Shown piece by piece: positions 1 to 12,400 of a DNA stretch of 64,000 bases. Both the position numbers and the translations under genes were made by a program. The stretch covers positions 186,001 through 250,000 of the forward strand of contig NW_027441295.1 in NCBI RefSeq assembly GCF_949628215.1, written 5' to 3'. Position 1 is the stretch's first letter. Each line of letters starts with the position of its first letter. The notes below the pieces were generated by a model, which was given only the letters and a program-made list of their open reading frames with translations, was not told the origin of the DNA and searched no databases. Origin of the DNA: Phalacrocorax aristotelis. Lineage: Eukaryota; Chordata; Aves; Suliformes; Phalacrocoracidae.

Positions 1-499
1 CAAGTTCTGCTTGCTTTACAACAGCCATAGTCACCTCCTAACATTATTTTCTGAGCTGCGTGAGCCCATCATCCTTGCCTAGCTTCTCCAGTGTGGGGTT
101 TGTTTTGGTCAGTCACATAGGAGCCGAAGGAGCAGCCACCACAACAGCCAGGCGTAACAGAGCTGGGGAAGCCCTGGCCGTGAACGACTTGTTCTGGCAA
201 AGTAATTGCCTCTTTAGAAGAAAAGGTTTTACACTGTTCGAATCAAATACAAACAGTTCTGCATACAGAGGGAGCGAGTCATTTACCTACACCAAAATTA
301 GGGGCAAAGTTTCTTTGGATCTCCCACCTGAGCCTCTTTTGTATCAAATTCTCCTTCTTGTCTCCCATCCTCGTGTGACGCACAACAGCAAAGAGCCTGG
401 GACCATCGTCTAAAGAACCCCCCATAGGAACGGGTAGGCTGCCGTGGGGTCCCTCTAGGCGGTGCAATACCCACGCTTTACAAACCCAGCCTGGAGGCA

Positions 500-1250
500 G
501 TCTTCTAGAACTGCACTAGCAAGGATTGCCTCAAAGGGGCTAAGCCTTTCCCTCGGTCTCCTGGCTCTGCTTCCGTTCACACAGCCCAGGATGGCCTTGG
601 CCACCTTTGACTCCAGGGCGTGCTGGTGGCCCATGTGCCATTCACCGTCCACCAGGTCCCCAGGGCTGCTTCCACAGAGCAGCTCCAGAGCCAGGCAGTG
701 CCCAGCCTCTGTGGCTGTGATTTGTTAGGCTGCTGCAGGGGCAGGGCTTTGCTTTTCTCCCTGCTGAAATTCCTAAGGTTCATGCCAGCCCATGCCTCTC
801 GCCGGTTGAGCTCCCCGGGGCTGGCCGCTTTCCCCCAGAAGGCTATCATCTGCAAACCTGACGAGCGTGCCTTCCATCACCTCTTCAAGGTCACTGATAA
901 AGAAGTTATACAGGACAGGTCTCCAGATGGACGCATGAAATGCTCCTGTCGGTACTGCTTTCTAGTTAGAGTATGAACCACTTAGTCACAAGCCTCTGAG
1001 CCCAACCGCCCCTCCGGCATTTGACCCAACTGGTTACCCAGGCATGGTGACCAGAACTTGCTCACCTGGATGCACGGCTATTGTTGGGGATGCTATTGAA
1101 AGGCTTGCTGAAGTCAAAGTCAAAGATGCCTTTTCACTTCCTCTCCATGACCTTTCAGAGATGATACGGAGCAGCCCCACTATGACTTTGGCCTGCTCTC
1201 TTAGCCCCTTTGGCTGCAGCCCCTCTAGCCCCCCAGACTCTAAGAGCTTC
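500..1250 (-). mobile_element. Old CR1 LINE fragment
   Basis: The minus strand carries a degraded CR1 retrotransposon fragment. Around 890-935 the reverse complement reads as a CR1 reverse-transcriptase segment (PVLYNFFISDLEE, then RFADD, the FADD form of the YxDD catalytic box). The stretch at 540-780 matches the region of CR1 copies that carries the 'one of several CR1 in-frame blocks about aging of copies' only loosely. No open frame spans it, so it is inactive. Boundaries are approximate. Confidence 0.65.
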
Positions 1251-1699
1251 CGTTAAATAAACCACCCCTGAATTGCTCCTTGCCCACTGCTGCTTCTGCT
1301 TCTTCTCCTCACACCCTGCCTTGATGCACACAGGCCTGGGAGACCCTTCTCGTGGAGCCTGAGGAAAGGAAGATTTCTGAGGATGCAGCTCTGACCTACC
1401 TGCACCTCCTCTTCCTATTTCATCTGCTCGATTCAGCAGCAGGCCCGCGGTTTCCCTTTTCATCGCCTTACTGTTAATGAAGCAGTAGCAGCTCATCACT
1501 CTGCCCATACCCTCACTTGCAAGCGTCTCTCCTAGGGAAGCCAGGGACGTGACAGACACCCGGCTGCACCCTACGACACTCCGAGGTCTAGAGAGAGACA
1601 AAGACCCCAAACCTCAGGAAATAAGACACCGAAAAATCATAAGTGAGATCGAAGGGTTGAAAGAACCAGGACGGTCAGCCTTGAAACCTTGCCTAGAGA

Positions 1700-2440
1700 G
1701 AACAGAAAGCCCCTAAAGCAGAGAGATGGGAATAGCTGCCCTGGGGCTCACCATTGCTCAGGCAGAAGCTCTGCAGAGCTGCTCCCCAGCCCCTCGTTCC
1801 CCAGGCTGTCTGTATATCCCAGGTTGCCATGCCCCAGGGGCAAAATCAGGCACTTGCCCTCATTAAACTTTATACAGTCGGTGATTGCCCAGCTCTCCAG
1901 CCTGTCCAGGAGACATGGTAGTGTTAGGAGATATGGTAGTCTCGGGTTGACGGTTGGACTTGGTGATCTTAGAGGTCTTTTCCAACCCTAATGATTCTGT
2001 GATTCTATGGTCTCTCTACAGGGCCTCTCTGCCCTCGAGTGCCAACAGCTCCTCCCAGTTTTGTGTCGTCAGCAAGTTTAGTTAGTATTCCTTCAAGCCC
2101 TGCACCCAAGGCATTTACCAAGAGATTAAAGAGTACCAGAGCCAAGATGGAGCCCTGTGCAACCCCACTAGTGACTGGCCGCCAGCCCGATGTAAGCCAT
2201 TGACTATGACCCTTTGAGCCCGACCCATCAGCCCATTGCTCACCCACTGCATGACGTGTTTATCCAGCTCTGTGCTGGACAGTTTGTCCAGGAGAAGACT
2301 GTGAGAGACAGTAGCGAAAGCTTTACTGAAATCCAAAAAGATCACATTGGCCGACTTCCCTTGTTCAGCTAGGTGCGTGACCTCATCATCGAAGGAACTC
2401 AGATTTGTCGTCGTTGCCCATTTGTCGCTCCAATTCATCC
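1700..2440 (-). mobile_element. CR1 LINE fragment, interrupted
   Basis: Minus-strand CR1 reverse-transcriptase remnant. Translations of 2115-2438 and 2005-2247 show CR1-type RT phrases (VIFLDFSKAFATVSH, GLMGRAQRVIVNG, ILALVLFNLLVNAL, KLADDTKLGG) split over two frames, so at least one frameshift is present. The left part (about 1,700-1,910) is the same element in the same orientation. It is separated by the plus-strand CR1 3' end at 1,911-2,009, which is evidently a later insertion. Confidence 0.8.
1911..2009 (+). mobile_element. CR1 3' terminus nested in older CR1
   Basis: A short plus-strand CR1 3' end: a block about first reading GGTCTTTTCCAACCCTAATG and then ending in ATTCTGTG and ATTCTATG octamers, the hallmark avian CR1 3' terminus. 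It lies inside a minus-strand CR1 copy. The host sequence resumes on its right side in the same minus-strand CR1. Confidence 0.75.
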
Positions 2441-2444
2441 TCTC

Positions 2445-3395
2445 CCCCCAAATCCATACCCTGGCGGGCCTGCCTCAGGCCCTGGCAGGAGGGCTGGAGC
2501 AATGGCCTTGGGGGGCGACGGGGTGGTTTCCGTTTCTGCGAGGCCTGGAGGGTGCTGGGCCGTTCCTGCAACACCTTGCTGGCCGAGTTGGACAGCCACG
2601 CGGGCAGGGGCGGAGGCGGCGGGGGCGGAGGCAGGCAGGCCGGGCGGCTGTCCGGGCCAGTGGGGGCTGGTTCCCCCCTGGTGCCCCATGGCTGGCGGGC
2701 CGCTTTCCCAGGCACACGTGATGGCTGCTGGTATCGGGTCCAGCTCTCGGAGGGGCTGGGGGGGTCAGTCCAGCTGTCCGGGCGTGAGGGGCAGCTGCTG
2801 GTGTCGGACCGGGCTCTCGAAGCTGCGGCGAGGCGCCTGCGGAGAGAGGAGGCTGCTGAGGCCCTGCCACGCCTGCGGTGCCCGGAGGGTGTGGGGCAGA
2901 GCTGCGCGCCCCACGGGGTCTGGGAACCCGGCTGCATGTGGGAGCTGTGGGCACGGAGAGCTCTGTGCAGAAAATGGGGCGCCCCGCACCCCTCGGGTGG
3001 GGCTCTGCTCCCAGAAGCTGAGAGCTGGGAAGGTTTGTCACCACAGCCTGAGCTGCTGGGACACCTTGGCCAAGGGCAAGCTCTGGGATTTACAGCATCA
3101 CCTAGCAGGGTGATTTCTGCCGCTAGGCTCACTGGCGGGGAGATGTCACTATTGCAATTCTCTCTTTCTACGGCAACGTCATGCCTTGTTGTTACTTCCT
3201 GACCTTCCTCTGCCTATGTCGGTCACTGGCTCTGCTCTTGTCCAAGCAGGGTCCCTTTTAACCCACATTTGTCTCAGTAAGAAGGGGTTACAGAAAAGAA
3301 TGCCCACGAATTGAGAGGCCAGTTAAAACTCAGCTCTCCAGAATACCCTGCCTCTAAATGAGTCTCAGCAAATAGCAGCCATCTCATGCAGAAGT
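2445..3395. other. GC-rich stretch, no gene recognised
   Basis: The first ~650 bp is GC-rich and is open in several frames on both strands, which is expected from composition alone. I see no protein-family motif, no convincing start with splice sites and no RNA gene. It could be an old GC-rich regulatory island or a GC-rich repeat. Confidence 0.4.
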
Positions 3396-3422
3396 TTGGC
3401 AAAAGACCTCCCAACGACTCAC

Positions 3423-3688
3423 CGTCTTCTCTTCCTCCACAGGTGGATCAGACAACAAAAAAACATCCCAAGCAGTATGGACCCCAAGACCGCCACGGCA
3501 CCTTCTATGCAGAACTTCTGGAAATCCTTAGGATCCGTGTCGCTTGAGCTTCTCTTGCCATCCACACCTGGAGGAACAGTTCTGCACGTTACTGTGTCCT
3601 GCGTGCTACTGGTAATCTCACAGGAGGCCTGACGTTGCCAGGAGATGTTTGTCCTCACTTTGTTAGCTTCTCTGAACCAGTGAACATC
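3423..3688 (-). CDS. Candidate transmembrane exon of an unknown membrane protein
   Basis: On the minus strand an acceptor-like CCCCAG (just above 3,688) leads into an open frame. The frame contains a hydrophobic segment (GAVAVLGSILLGMFFCCLIH) directly followed by a basic stop-transfer stretch (LWRKRRR). It ends at a clean donor (G|GTGAGT at 3,422). A second acceptor-like CTCCAG at ~3,568 could give a shorter exon beginning just before the membrane segment. The preceding residues carry an N-glycosylation sequon (NIS) and two cysteines, as in the stalk of a type I receptor. I do not recognise the family. It might belong to the same minus-strand gene as the signal-peptide exon at 7,051-7,141, but no connecting exons were identified. 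Confidence 0.35.
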
Positions 3689-3699
3689 CTGGGGCTGCA

Positions 3700-6600
3700 A
3701 CGTTTCCTTGGTTTCAGTAGAAACCAAGGAAAGTCCCAAAGCCCTTGCAAATCAATGCACTCTGGAGCATCTCTTTCTCCTCTCACCTCTGCCTACACTC
3801 CGGGATGGCCATAACCCAGTTTTCCCCGTGCCATGGGTTTGCTCCCCCTTCTTGGCTACCCTTCCCATTTGCACACAATTTCTTTGGTGCTCGCCCACCC
3901 TCGCTCTCCGAGGCTTGCTGGTGCCGCTGCACAGAGACTCTCTCTGACACGTTGGGACAAGCTGTCCCACGGAACAGAACTCATGAGGCCAGATGGAGAG
4001 CACATGGGGGAGCGCAGCTCTTTGACCAACCGCCCCTTTGAGCAGCACGGACAAAACCCATCCCTGCATCGGGGAGCGGCACCCCCAGCTCTCCCTCCCC
4101 AGCCCAGTGCCCACACCCCGAGGGCATGGAGTCAGGCCCTCTCAGGAGACACCTGACCCTTGTTCTCCCCCTTTGCCTTTTCTCCAGCGTGGGCACGCTT
4201 GCACGCCTCCAGTTCTCAGGAGTTGTCTCCCACCTATGGCCCCTGCAAGACTGCTCAGTACCTGCACTCTTCTGAAAAAATTCATACGTCCTGGTGCGGT
4301 GGGCTTCCCCGGGGTTGGACAGCACTGCCAAGAAGGAGAGAAAGGTAAAGCCTCAGCATGGCTCAGGCCCACAGGATGCAGAAGGATGGTGCAGGATCCC
4401 TCTGCCCCAGCAGCAAATCCCTTTGGACCCCAGTTCACAGGAGGGATCCCCCTCTGTTGTGCCCAGGGCCTCTGGGGACTCACAGCAAGCTCGGGGTACT
4501 CAGGGAGGGACATTTGATTAAGAGTCGTCTTTCCCATCATCTACTGAACGTGGCTCAGGTGGCCTTGCTCCCAAAATTGCAGAGGTCTGAAAATCCTGTG
4601 AATGGGCTGCGGTGGGAGGTGAGCATTCCACCACATCCGCAGAGGGTTACCAGCATCTCTCTGGCCCGCTGATGGCAATAACCACCGCAGCCCCGAGACG
4701 ACCGTCATCCTCAGAGAGCCGCTCCTGGCTTCTTTGAGAACACTAGCTCTGTACTAAGGGTTTGGCTGCCGACCCAATGTGCAGTAGCGGCACCAGGGGA
4801 GGAGCCTGCAGACGCCCAGCGCTTTTGATATGTGACCCTGGATGACTGGGGGGCAGCAAGTACTTGGCATGCCTGTTGATTGAATTGCTGCTGTTTTTTC
4901 ATCAGAGACTGGCACCGCGTGACCGCCTCTTTCCTGAAGCGCCTCCTTCCCCACAGTCTCACGGTCCATCTCTTTAGAAAGAGGGTCACTTTAATGAGAA
5001 GCAACCGTTCCTCATCAGGAGCGTGGTGTTTTCAGGAGGCAAAATACGTTAATAACACTTAGAAACAAAGCCTGGGCATTTGGGGGTGCACCTCGTCTCT
5101 AGTCCGAACTATGTGTCATTCGCAGAGAAAAATTTAAGCACTAGGCACTTTCCAGTTTACCAGTAGACAGCAAAAGCTGACCTACTGAGAGCCTAGGAGA
5201 TTGCATGGCATCTTCTTGTTTGCACTTAGTTCATTTTCGGCAGACTTCAAGATGATGGTAAATGACTTTGTTCAGAGAGGACAGGAAGATGCTGCACCCA
5301 GTTCCGCTGGGGAAAGAGCCCTTTGGAGAAGCACGTCCCATCATGCCAACTCCATCACACGGTAAGGGCAACAGACACAGACGCTGGGCTGAAACCCAAG
5401 CTCTTGCAACCATGTTCTGGGCACTTTCACAAGTGGCAGCAAAGAGCCCACGGTCCCCCAAAACAAGAGGAAAACCAGAGCCAAGTTTTCTAAAACACAG
5501 CTGGAAACAGACAGCTAAACCACCCAAGGCTGAAGTCACAGCCCCTCATTTTAGCTGCCTTCAAGTTAGCTGTCCGGCCTCAAGCTGGGTGTGCAGCTCT
5601 CACCTGCCCCTGACCGTGAGGTGTCACCGAGAGACCTCAGACATCAAGGAGGACAACGGAGCCGGCTGGAGCAGGCTCCCATCCTTGCCAGGCATTCCTG
5701 CAGCCCCGGCAGGGTCTGCCGGTCTCAGCGACCCCAAAGTGCCTGCGCATCCTCATGCACACCATGCATGGAGCTTTCGGGAGAAAGGATTCCTTGGAGC
5801 TCACACCAGCTCTGAACTCAAGCCCAGAGAGCCCGCGGGCTTTGCAGCAGCCACTGGGAGCAGCAGAGGCTCGGAGGGGCTGTCAAAGACACCTTCGCAG
5901 GGCAGAGTATCCCAGGGCACATCACCGAGCCCGAGCCGTGCCCTCTCTGCTCTTCTGCGTGTCTGAGCATTGGCCAAGAAATTGTTGAGTAAAATTTCAC
6001 ATGAACAGCATCTTCAACCCTAAATGCACATTCCTTGAAGTGACATACCTGTGGGATCATCCTGAGGCTCCCAGAGAACATCTGCCTGAGGCGCCTGGAG
6101 ACCATGGCCTGGAGGCACGGCTGTAATCAAGCACATTTCCATTAGCTGTTGTGATCGACTTCTTTCCCAGTGACCTGCAGTGACTGGAGGGGGGTCAGGT
6201 AATGACACGGGTGGAGATTTCCAAAGCCGCAGAGGGGCCTGAGTGGCCTGTTGGCTGGCACCTGGAAGCTCTCAAAATACTGTTTCCAGGCCGTGTGCCA
6301 CACGCCTCAAGCACCGGATGGACATACGGCCCCTTGGGGATTTCTTACTGGGAGATCTCTACTGTGCACAAAAAAGGCCCACGTGGAAGCACTGGAGGGA
6401 AAAAATGGTCATTCGCACATCTCGTGGAGAAGGGCCTGCTGGGCAGTGGGAGTGCCCCATCGCTGCCCCATCTGTTCCCCCGGGCTGAGGGCTGGGGCTG
6501 TGTGTCGGGGACCTGGGTTTGCCAAGGAGAGCACTGCAGGGCTAGAGCAGGAATGCTCCCGTCTTCCTGAGCGGACGTCTCCCCAGGACAGACATCCCCG

Positions 6601-7045
6601 AGGCTGAAAGCTGGACCCAGCTGGGGAGCGGCAGAGCCACGGCCCCGGGCACAGCTGTCACCAGCCCGGCATAGAAGCGCTCCCGAAGGCTACTGCCTTG
6701 CTCTGCTGTGCAGCGCTGGCGCCGACGTGCAGGCTGCGGGAAGGCTGCAGCGGGACTGGGTGGCACAGGGCCAGCTCTAGGGATGCTTTCTCACCCCACG
6801 GCACTGCTCCCGGCCCCACCATTCACCTGGAAAATCCCCCTGCAGTGGCCGCGGCCCCCTGCGCCTCCCCGCAGCACAACTGCCTCCCACTTGCCCCTGG
6901 AGCCGGCCATGGCTCCCCTGGCTCAGCCCAGCCCTGCTGCTCTCCCAGCCTTGCCCCACCATGGTCCCGGCCCCACTACCACCCCAATGTGCGCTGGGCG
7001 CTGCTCCACGCTGCCCAGGGCTGCATGCCAGCCCTCGCCTGCCCA
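3700..7045. other. No gene confidently recognised
   Basis: Unique-looking sequence between the two minus-strand exon candidates. One open frame (minus, 6,542-6,766) starts after an acceptor-like CCCGCAG and ends in a stop. Its phase does not fit the donor at 7,050, so I do not call it. Other open frames here lack motifs. Confidence 0.4.
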
Positions 7046-7050
7046 CCTAC

Positions 7051-7141
7051 CTAATCCCCATGCTTGCCATGGAGCAGCCTGGGTGTCCTGGGCTTGCAGG
7101 GCCACCAATAGGAGAATAATAAGGAGGCACGTGGGGGCCAT
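7051..7141 (-). CDS. Candidate first coding exon with signal peptide (secreted or membrane protein)
   Basis: The ATG at 7,141-7,139 sits in a strong Kozak context (GGGGACCATGG). It opens a 30-codon stretch with a textbook signal peptide: MAPTC, a hydrophobic core LLIILLLVALQA, then a polar QDTQA consistent with signal-peptidase cleavage. The exon closes with a donor (TTAG|GTAGGTGG, intron phase 1). The presumed 5' leader just upstream is a GCAGCAGC-rich tract. I do not recognise the protein. The minus-strand transmembrane exon at 3,423-3,688 is a possible, unproven partner. Confidence 0.45.
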
Positions 7142-7157
7142 GGTCCCCCGTGCCTGC

Positions 7158-7212
7158 ACCGTGCTGCTGCTGCTGCGGCTGCTGCTGCTACCGCTGCTGC
7201 TGCCGGCACTGG
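7158..7212. repeat. Interrupted CTG/CAG microsatellite
   Basis: About 55 bp of CTG/CGG/CTA triplets. It would lie in the 5' leader of the signal-peptide exon on the minus strand, as CAG triplets. Confidence 0.8.
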
Positions 7213-7249
7213 CCAAGCTGTACCCGCGGCACAGCACAATATATCATGG

Positions 7250-9055
7250 CACGGCACAGCGGGGTCTGTGACCTCACAGTGCGCCCTCCCCACCCACCCA
7301 GCCACGCCCATGGGGTGCCACCCCGCCCCTAAGCACTGCTCCCCTGGAGCACCCCACCCCACTTGTCACCTCGGGAGGGGGACTTTCACAGCCTGGCCAG
7401 CGCTGCCCCTCTGTCCACCCCTGTGATCTCTGCTGCAGAGTTTCTTTGCGTTTCCTTCCCCACTCTGTGATGGAGCAGCCAGATGCAGCAGACTTGTGAA
7501 CACAAGGGATTTCTCCTTCCAGGTCTGCTAGAGCCCAATCAGGTGGACTATCGCACCCAGGAGGCTTGTCCTATCCCAGCCTGATGGATGTGGCCGCTGC
7601 TGTTGCCATGTGTGTGTCCGAGAGACTTGCGCTGCTTTCCAAAGAGCCAGACACACCAACACACGCGCAGACTTACACAATTAATGTGACCGGCAAAAGA
7701 GATGGGCACAGTCGGAGCAATGCCTTTGCCAGCACCCATGTATACGCAACCACTGCTTAGATAAACACGAACACAGCCCGGTCCTTTTCTGCCTTTCCAG
7801 ATGAGCAGGGCTGGATGTTTACTGGTGAAACATAAACACACCTTCACTCCCTAGATTCATAAGCGCAGCGTGTTCATAGATTCCTCCAATAACAGCGTGG
7901 AAATCAAGTCCCTGCAATATCCGTGGCTGGCTGTCAAGCTCCTCACCCAGTCATGGGTGCAAACCTTGGGCCTTTCTAGGTAGAATGTAGGACTTTGAAA
8001 TATGGCACTCCTTGAAAACGTTGCTCGTTCAGTAGCGGGTTGACTTGTTCCTGGCTGGCAAACTGAAGAGCACCGTGAGGTCAGGCTGCCAAAAGCCGAG
8101 CTGGTGCTCTTGAGGAGAATGCCCATCGACTGTAAATAGGGAAATCTGGCATGCTTTCGAAAACCTGGTGCGCAACACAACACTGCTGTTTCAAAAGAGC
8201 ATTAAAAGAGTATATTTAAAAGAGCATTAACAGCATCGTGAATATTTACACACAATCTCCAGGTGCAGACCGCCTTCCCTGGGGAGAAGGGACATGCTAT
8301 TCACATAAACAGCCGATGTCTTTCCCTGTTTTCAACATCCCTGGGCAGCTGAGACATTGCCTGTGGACGTAGATGAGAGCCCCCAGCCCCTGGAGGGGCG
8401 GCTGGAGGATGGGCACGTCAAAGGACCCTGATGGGAGCCCTGCAGGGCCTCATCCCTTGGACCAACGGGCACCTTCCCTTGTCACACAGAGCGTCTCATG
8501 GGCTGGAAAAGGGATGCTCTGCAGAGTTGCTGGCAAGTCTCTGGAGAAGAGCTTCCCCCTCCGCCTCTCCCAAGGCCTCTCTCAGCTCCAGCGCCCTTCC
8601 CAAGGACAGCCGCAGCAGGTGGGTGCAGGCAGCACTGCAGGGAAGGACAGGCAGCGGCCACAAGAGTCGGCACTGCGGGAAAGGCGGCACCCCGGAGAGC
8701 CTGCCGGGGTCCCCAGTGTGTGCGAGACAGTGCCCAGGAGGGTGGTTTTAAATCTAGGCTACCCCCTGTCTAACCATCTATGTGAGAGTACAACCTGACC
8801 CGGTGTGACACATAACACCAGCGCTGTGAAGAGATGTGACGTTCAAATGAAAAATGGGACAGTTTGAACAGCTTTTAGTAGCCTGCAGGAAGCAAAAGGG
8901 GAAGCGCTGTATATAGAACAAAAAAATAGACTGAATAAATTTCTGAACCTGCTGTGAGAAGTTATGCCATATCGAAGTGCACGTCTGCAAGCCCTGCGCT
9001 GCACTATGTGAGCCCTGCTCACATGCAGTGATCTGGCTGATGGGGCAGAGTGTAC
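7250..9055. other. No gene recognised
   Basis: No motif-bearing ORF, RNA gene or clear repeat was recognised. Short open frames on both strands are explained by composition. Confidence 0.45.
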
Positions 9056-9059
9056 CCTC

Positions 9060-9470
9060 GGACAGCTTGCAGGTGGCACAGAAGTGGGAGGAGAGGCTCA
9101 TGCGCCGGCGGGTCGTGCTGCCGACCAGAGGGGCCCTGAGAGGCTGGAGAAAGGGGCTGACAGGACCCTCATGCATCTCACCCCGGGGAAGGGCAAAGTC
9201 CCGCACCTGGGAAGGAACAAGCCCTTGCACCAGTACACGCTGGGGGACACCCAGCTGGAAAGCAGCTGTGCAGACTCCTGGGGACATGGTGGACCCCCAG
9301 CTGACCAGTTTGGAGCCGGCAAAGTGCTCCTGGGGCACAGGCGGCTAACTGAGTCCTGGGCTGCAGTAGGCAAGGCATCAGCAGGAGATGGAGGGAGGTG
9401 ACCCTTCCCCTGTGCTGTGTCCAGCTCTGGGCTCCCCAGTGCAAGACTCACAGAGCCATACTGGAGAGAC
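9060..9470 (+). mobile_element. Degraded CR1 fragment
   Basis: The plus strand retains the order of landmarks seen in CR1 after the RT core. There is a tract resembling 'lead to cargo of the first labelled block' GGAAGGGCAAAGTC, then CTGGGGGACACCCAGCTGG, a 'TCCTGGGGCACAGG' region and a final CTGTGTCCAGCTCTGGGCTCCCC like that preceding the CR1 3' end. It is heavily mutated with no open frame and has no 3' terminus. Identification is by resemblance to the better-preserved CR1 copies at 25.96 and 39.5 kb. Confidence 0.5.
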
Positions 9471-9474
9471 TCCC

Positions 9475-12400
9475 CGCCCAGTTTCCGTTGGGGTCGGACC
9501 GTTGGAGCCAACCGCCACCAGTGCCGGCAGGACGGAGCTGTGCTGGCGTGGAGCAGCGCTGGGAGGAGGCAGAGTCTGGCGTCGGTCTCGGACTAGCAAG
9601 CCGGTGACTTTAGAGCAGAACACACTTTTCTCTGGACTTTGGGTAGGAAAAAACAGCCTTCACTGAGTGGTCTGGGAGGTGGTTAACAGATTGACTTTCA
9701 GCCTGAAGTCCTTCAATCTCTGCTAATTGAATATGGTGCCTGTGCAGATGGGATACACTGTGCAATGTCACTGATTTTTCCTGTCGTCTCTAACCCAAAA
9801 CTCAAACGAAGTCCTGTCCCCTCGGCTCCTTATCTGAGCGTAGACAAGAGTCACCTTAACTTAATGGAACGTCAAGATTCACTCTATTTTTATCACCTTA
9901 GAATATGCAACAAATAAATACTTCCTTATTACTCAGCTTTCCAGAACGTGATTTGGTTTGACTTGCTAGAATCCAGGTGGGGATTTGCTTGTCTGTAGTG
10001 CTGCAGTGGGATTACTGGCAGCGAGCGTTTGTGTGGTGGTGATGCCTAAAGAGACGAGTTGGGTTGGTGCTCCACTGTGTTAGTTTGCCGATCAACCTGA
10101 TAAATCTCAGAGTTTGAGGTGGAAAGGCAAGCTGTGTGCTGACGTAAGCGTATAGCCTGTGAGTTACTTATGTTTGTGAAAAAATGACATCGTTTTGTAA
10201 GTCTTATTTCTTAAATCTAAGTAAGCTGGGAACAGGGAAAGTAAAGGTTCAGAAGGATCACGTCACACCTTGAATCTGTGTCTACCAAAGTGATTTGCAA
10301 TCGAATGTAGTTGTAACTCTCCGTTGCCTGAGGGAGTTTTTCTACACCACAAAGAAGTGGTTCACTTTTGAACGTGAAGAACATGAAGAACCTTTGGTGG
10401 GGAAATTTGGTTGTAGTGTGGTAAAGGTTATGAAGAGTCCTCGTAACCTAAGGAGGGAGGTCCTCATCACCTTCCTCCTAAGAGTCATCGAGACTTGGAG
10501 CAGCAAGAATTCGCATAATCAAAAGGCTTTTGGTAGTGCTTTGAGTAGCAGAGAAGGTTGGAAATGTAATTTGGTTTCCAGGAAACGTGAAAGAAAATAC
10601 AGTTGTCTAGATTACTGTGGGCGCTGCTAAGATTAGAATTCTTGTAGCCAAGAGGAAAGGTAAATTCTGCAGCAGCTTGCCAGGCAGCGCAGTCACAGCA
10701 AGCCCTCGATCTGGGAGAGGAGGAAGCCTTGGGGCTTAGGGTTTTTTTTATTTTCCCGCACCTCTGGGAGAAGAAAAAACAACGTATAAAGGAAAGGATA
10801 CGTTGTGATGGTCACGTCTCTGTTTTGTTGTCGTGTAACACTTTGCTGTTGATGTAAAGCTCCCTGTTGTCATCGTGTTGCATTTTGCAAGGAGGCTAAA
10901 GGCCAGCCTGCGTCCTGTTCTTGCAGAGCTTAGTGCAGGAGTCTTGGCGTGCTCGTGTCTCTGCTCTGGCAGTCAGCGCTGTGCTGGGAGGGGCTGCAGG
11001 TGCTGAAAGGTCTGTCTTCATCAAGGCCTTGTAACAAAGCTGCTGGCAGGCGGCTTTGCGTGTTACAGAGCAGCGTGCGCTTCTCCTCGGCAGGAGTCAG
11101 CTTTTTGCCGAACAAGCTGCTGTGCTTTTTGCTGTTGTTTCCGGCTGCCTTTGTCAATTTGTGTTCTCATTCATGAAGGCGCTGGTGTGCATTCAAAACT
11201 TTCTTGCTTTCCCTGCTTGCTATTTTGATTCTAAATGAGGGCTGGTGCAAACTGTACTAAGCTATTATCTCCCTTCCACGCTTTCTAGAAATACTCCTTT
11301 CCCGTGGCAATGGTGTGTGTCTCCCCTGCAACTCGGCCGCTGCCTCGTCTGAGGTAGAGCCATGATTTGCCCTAATACCCGTTTGGCAAAGAAGGCGCGG
11401 GCTGTATCCCAGTGCTGACGGGCTGTGAGCAGTGGGAGGGCGAGGCTGAGATTTGTCTCTCTTACTTAAGGCCCTTAAATAGGATAAAGTTTCTTGTACA
11501 TAACTGATTTGCTATGTTTGTTAGAGCTAATGTTCTCAGAGTAGGGAATGGCAATTGCTAAGCTGTAATAACAGAATGCACCATTGCAGATGAAGTGAAC
11601 TCAGTTAAAAAACTGTAGAAAATGTAGTAAACGCAAGGCAGTAACGCATTTTTGTACAGGGCTTTTTTTATTCCTTGTTTTCTTTTTTCTTGATCTAATT
11701 GGAAACAATGCTGGGTGTTTAAGACTTACAATCCTGTATTTACTTTCTTGTTTCTGATGGGCTAATTCTGGCTCCACCTTTGAGTGATTTGTATTCAGCT
11801 TGTCCTTTTATGTTCTTCTCTTCAGTGAGACAATGCTCTTAAGGCAACTTCAGCCTAGATCTAAGGAAGGGATAACGAGGACTATCAAGCAGCTTTGTAA
11901 CCAAATCTCATAACTTATACCTTTTCCAGTGAAGGCGATGCTGTGAGTTTACATCTGTTGCAGTGAGCATTCGCTGAGAGAAGACACTTGGCATCAGGAC
12001 AAGTCATGTATGAGGTAAGACGTGCACGTACGTGAAAGGATGGAAACAGTCGTTTTCTCTGAACGAGTATCGGTGAAGTTGGCAGGGGTGATATTTACCA
12101 TGAAAATTCAGAGGTGACTTAAACAAACAAAAAGACTCTTTTGCTGGGTCTTCTTGGGCACGGCCTTTGTCCATTCTTTTTGAAAACAAGTCATACAATT
12201 TCATACCGCAGCGTCGTGTGTTCCAGCTAGACTCGTCTGCAAAAAGCCTGTATAAATTCATTTCCTGAAGAGGAAGCAGCTTTTACAAATAGCATGTTCT
12301 TCATTTAAACACCAACTCAATGGCACGTGGGGAGAGAAGACGGGGCTTTGAATAGCTCTATTTAACCAAACTGCACACTTGCATAAGCTTCTGTCTGCCT

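Noticed and set aside
2386-3202. Overlapping ~250-codon frames on both strands
   Set aside because: GC-rich DNA, mutually overlapping frames, no motif and no splice support.
5262-5966. 234-codon plus-strand frame
   Set aside because: No motif, no recognisable family, low-complexity Ser/Pro composition and no splice or promoter support.
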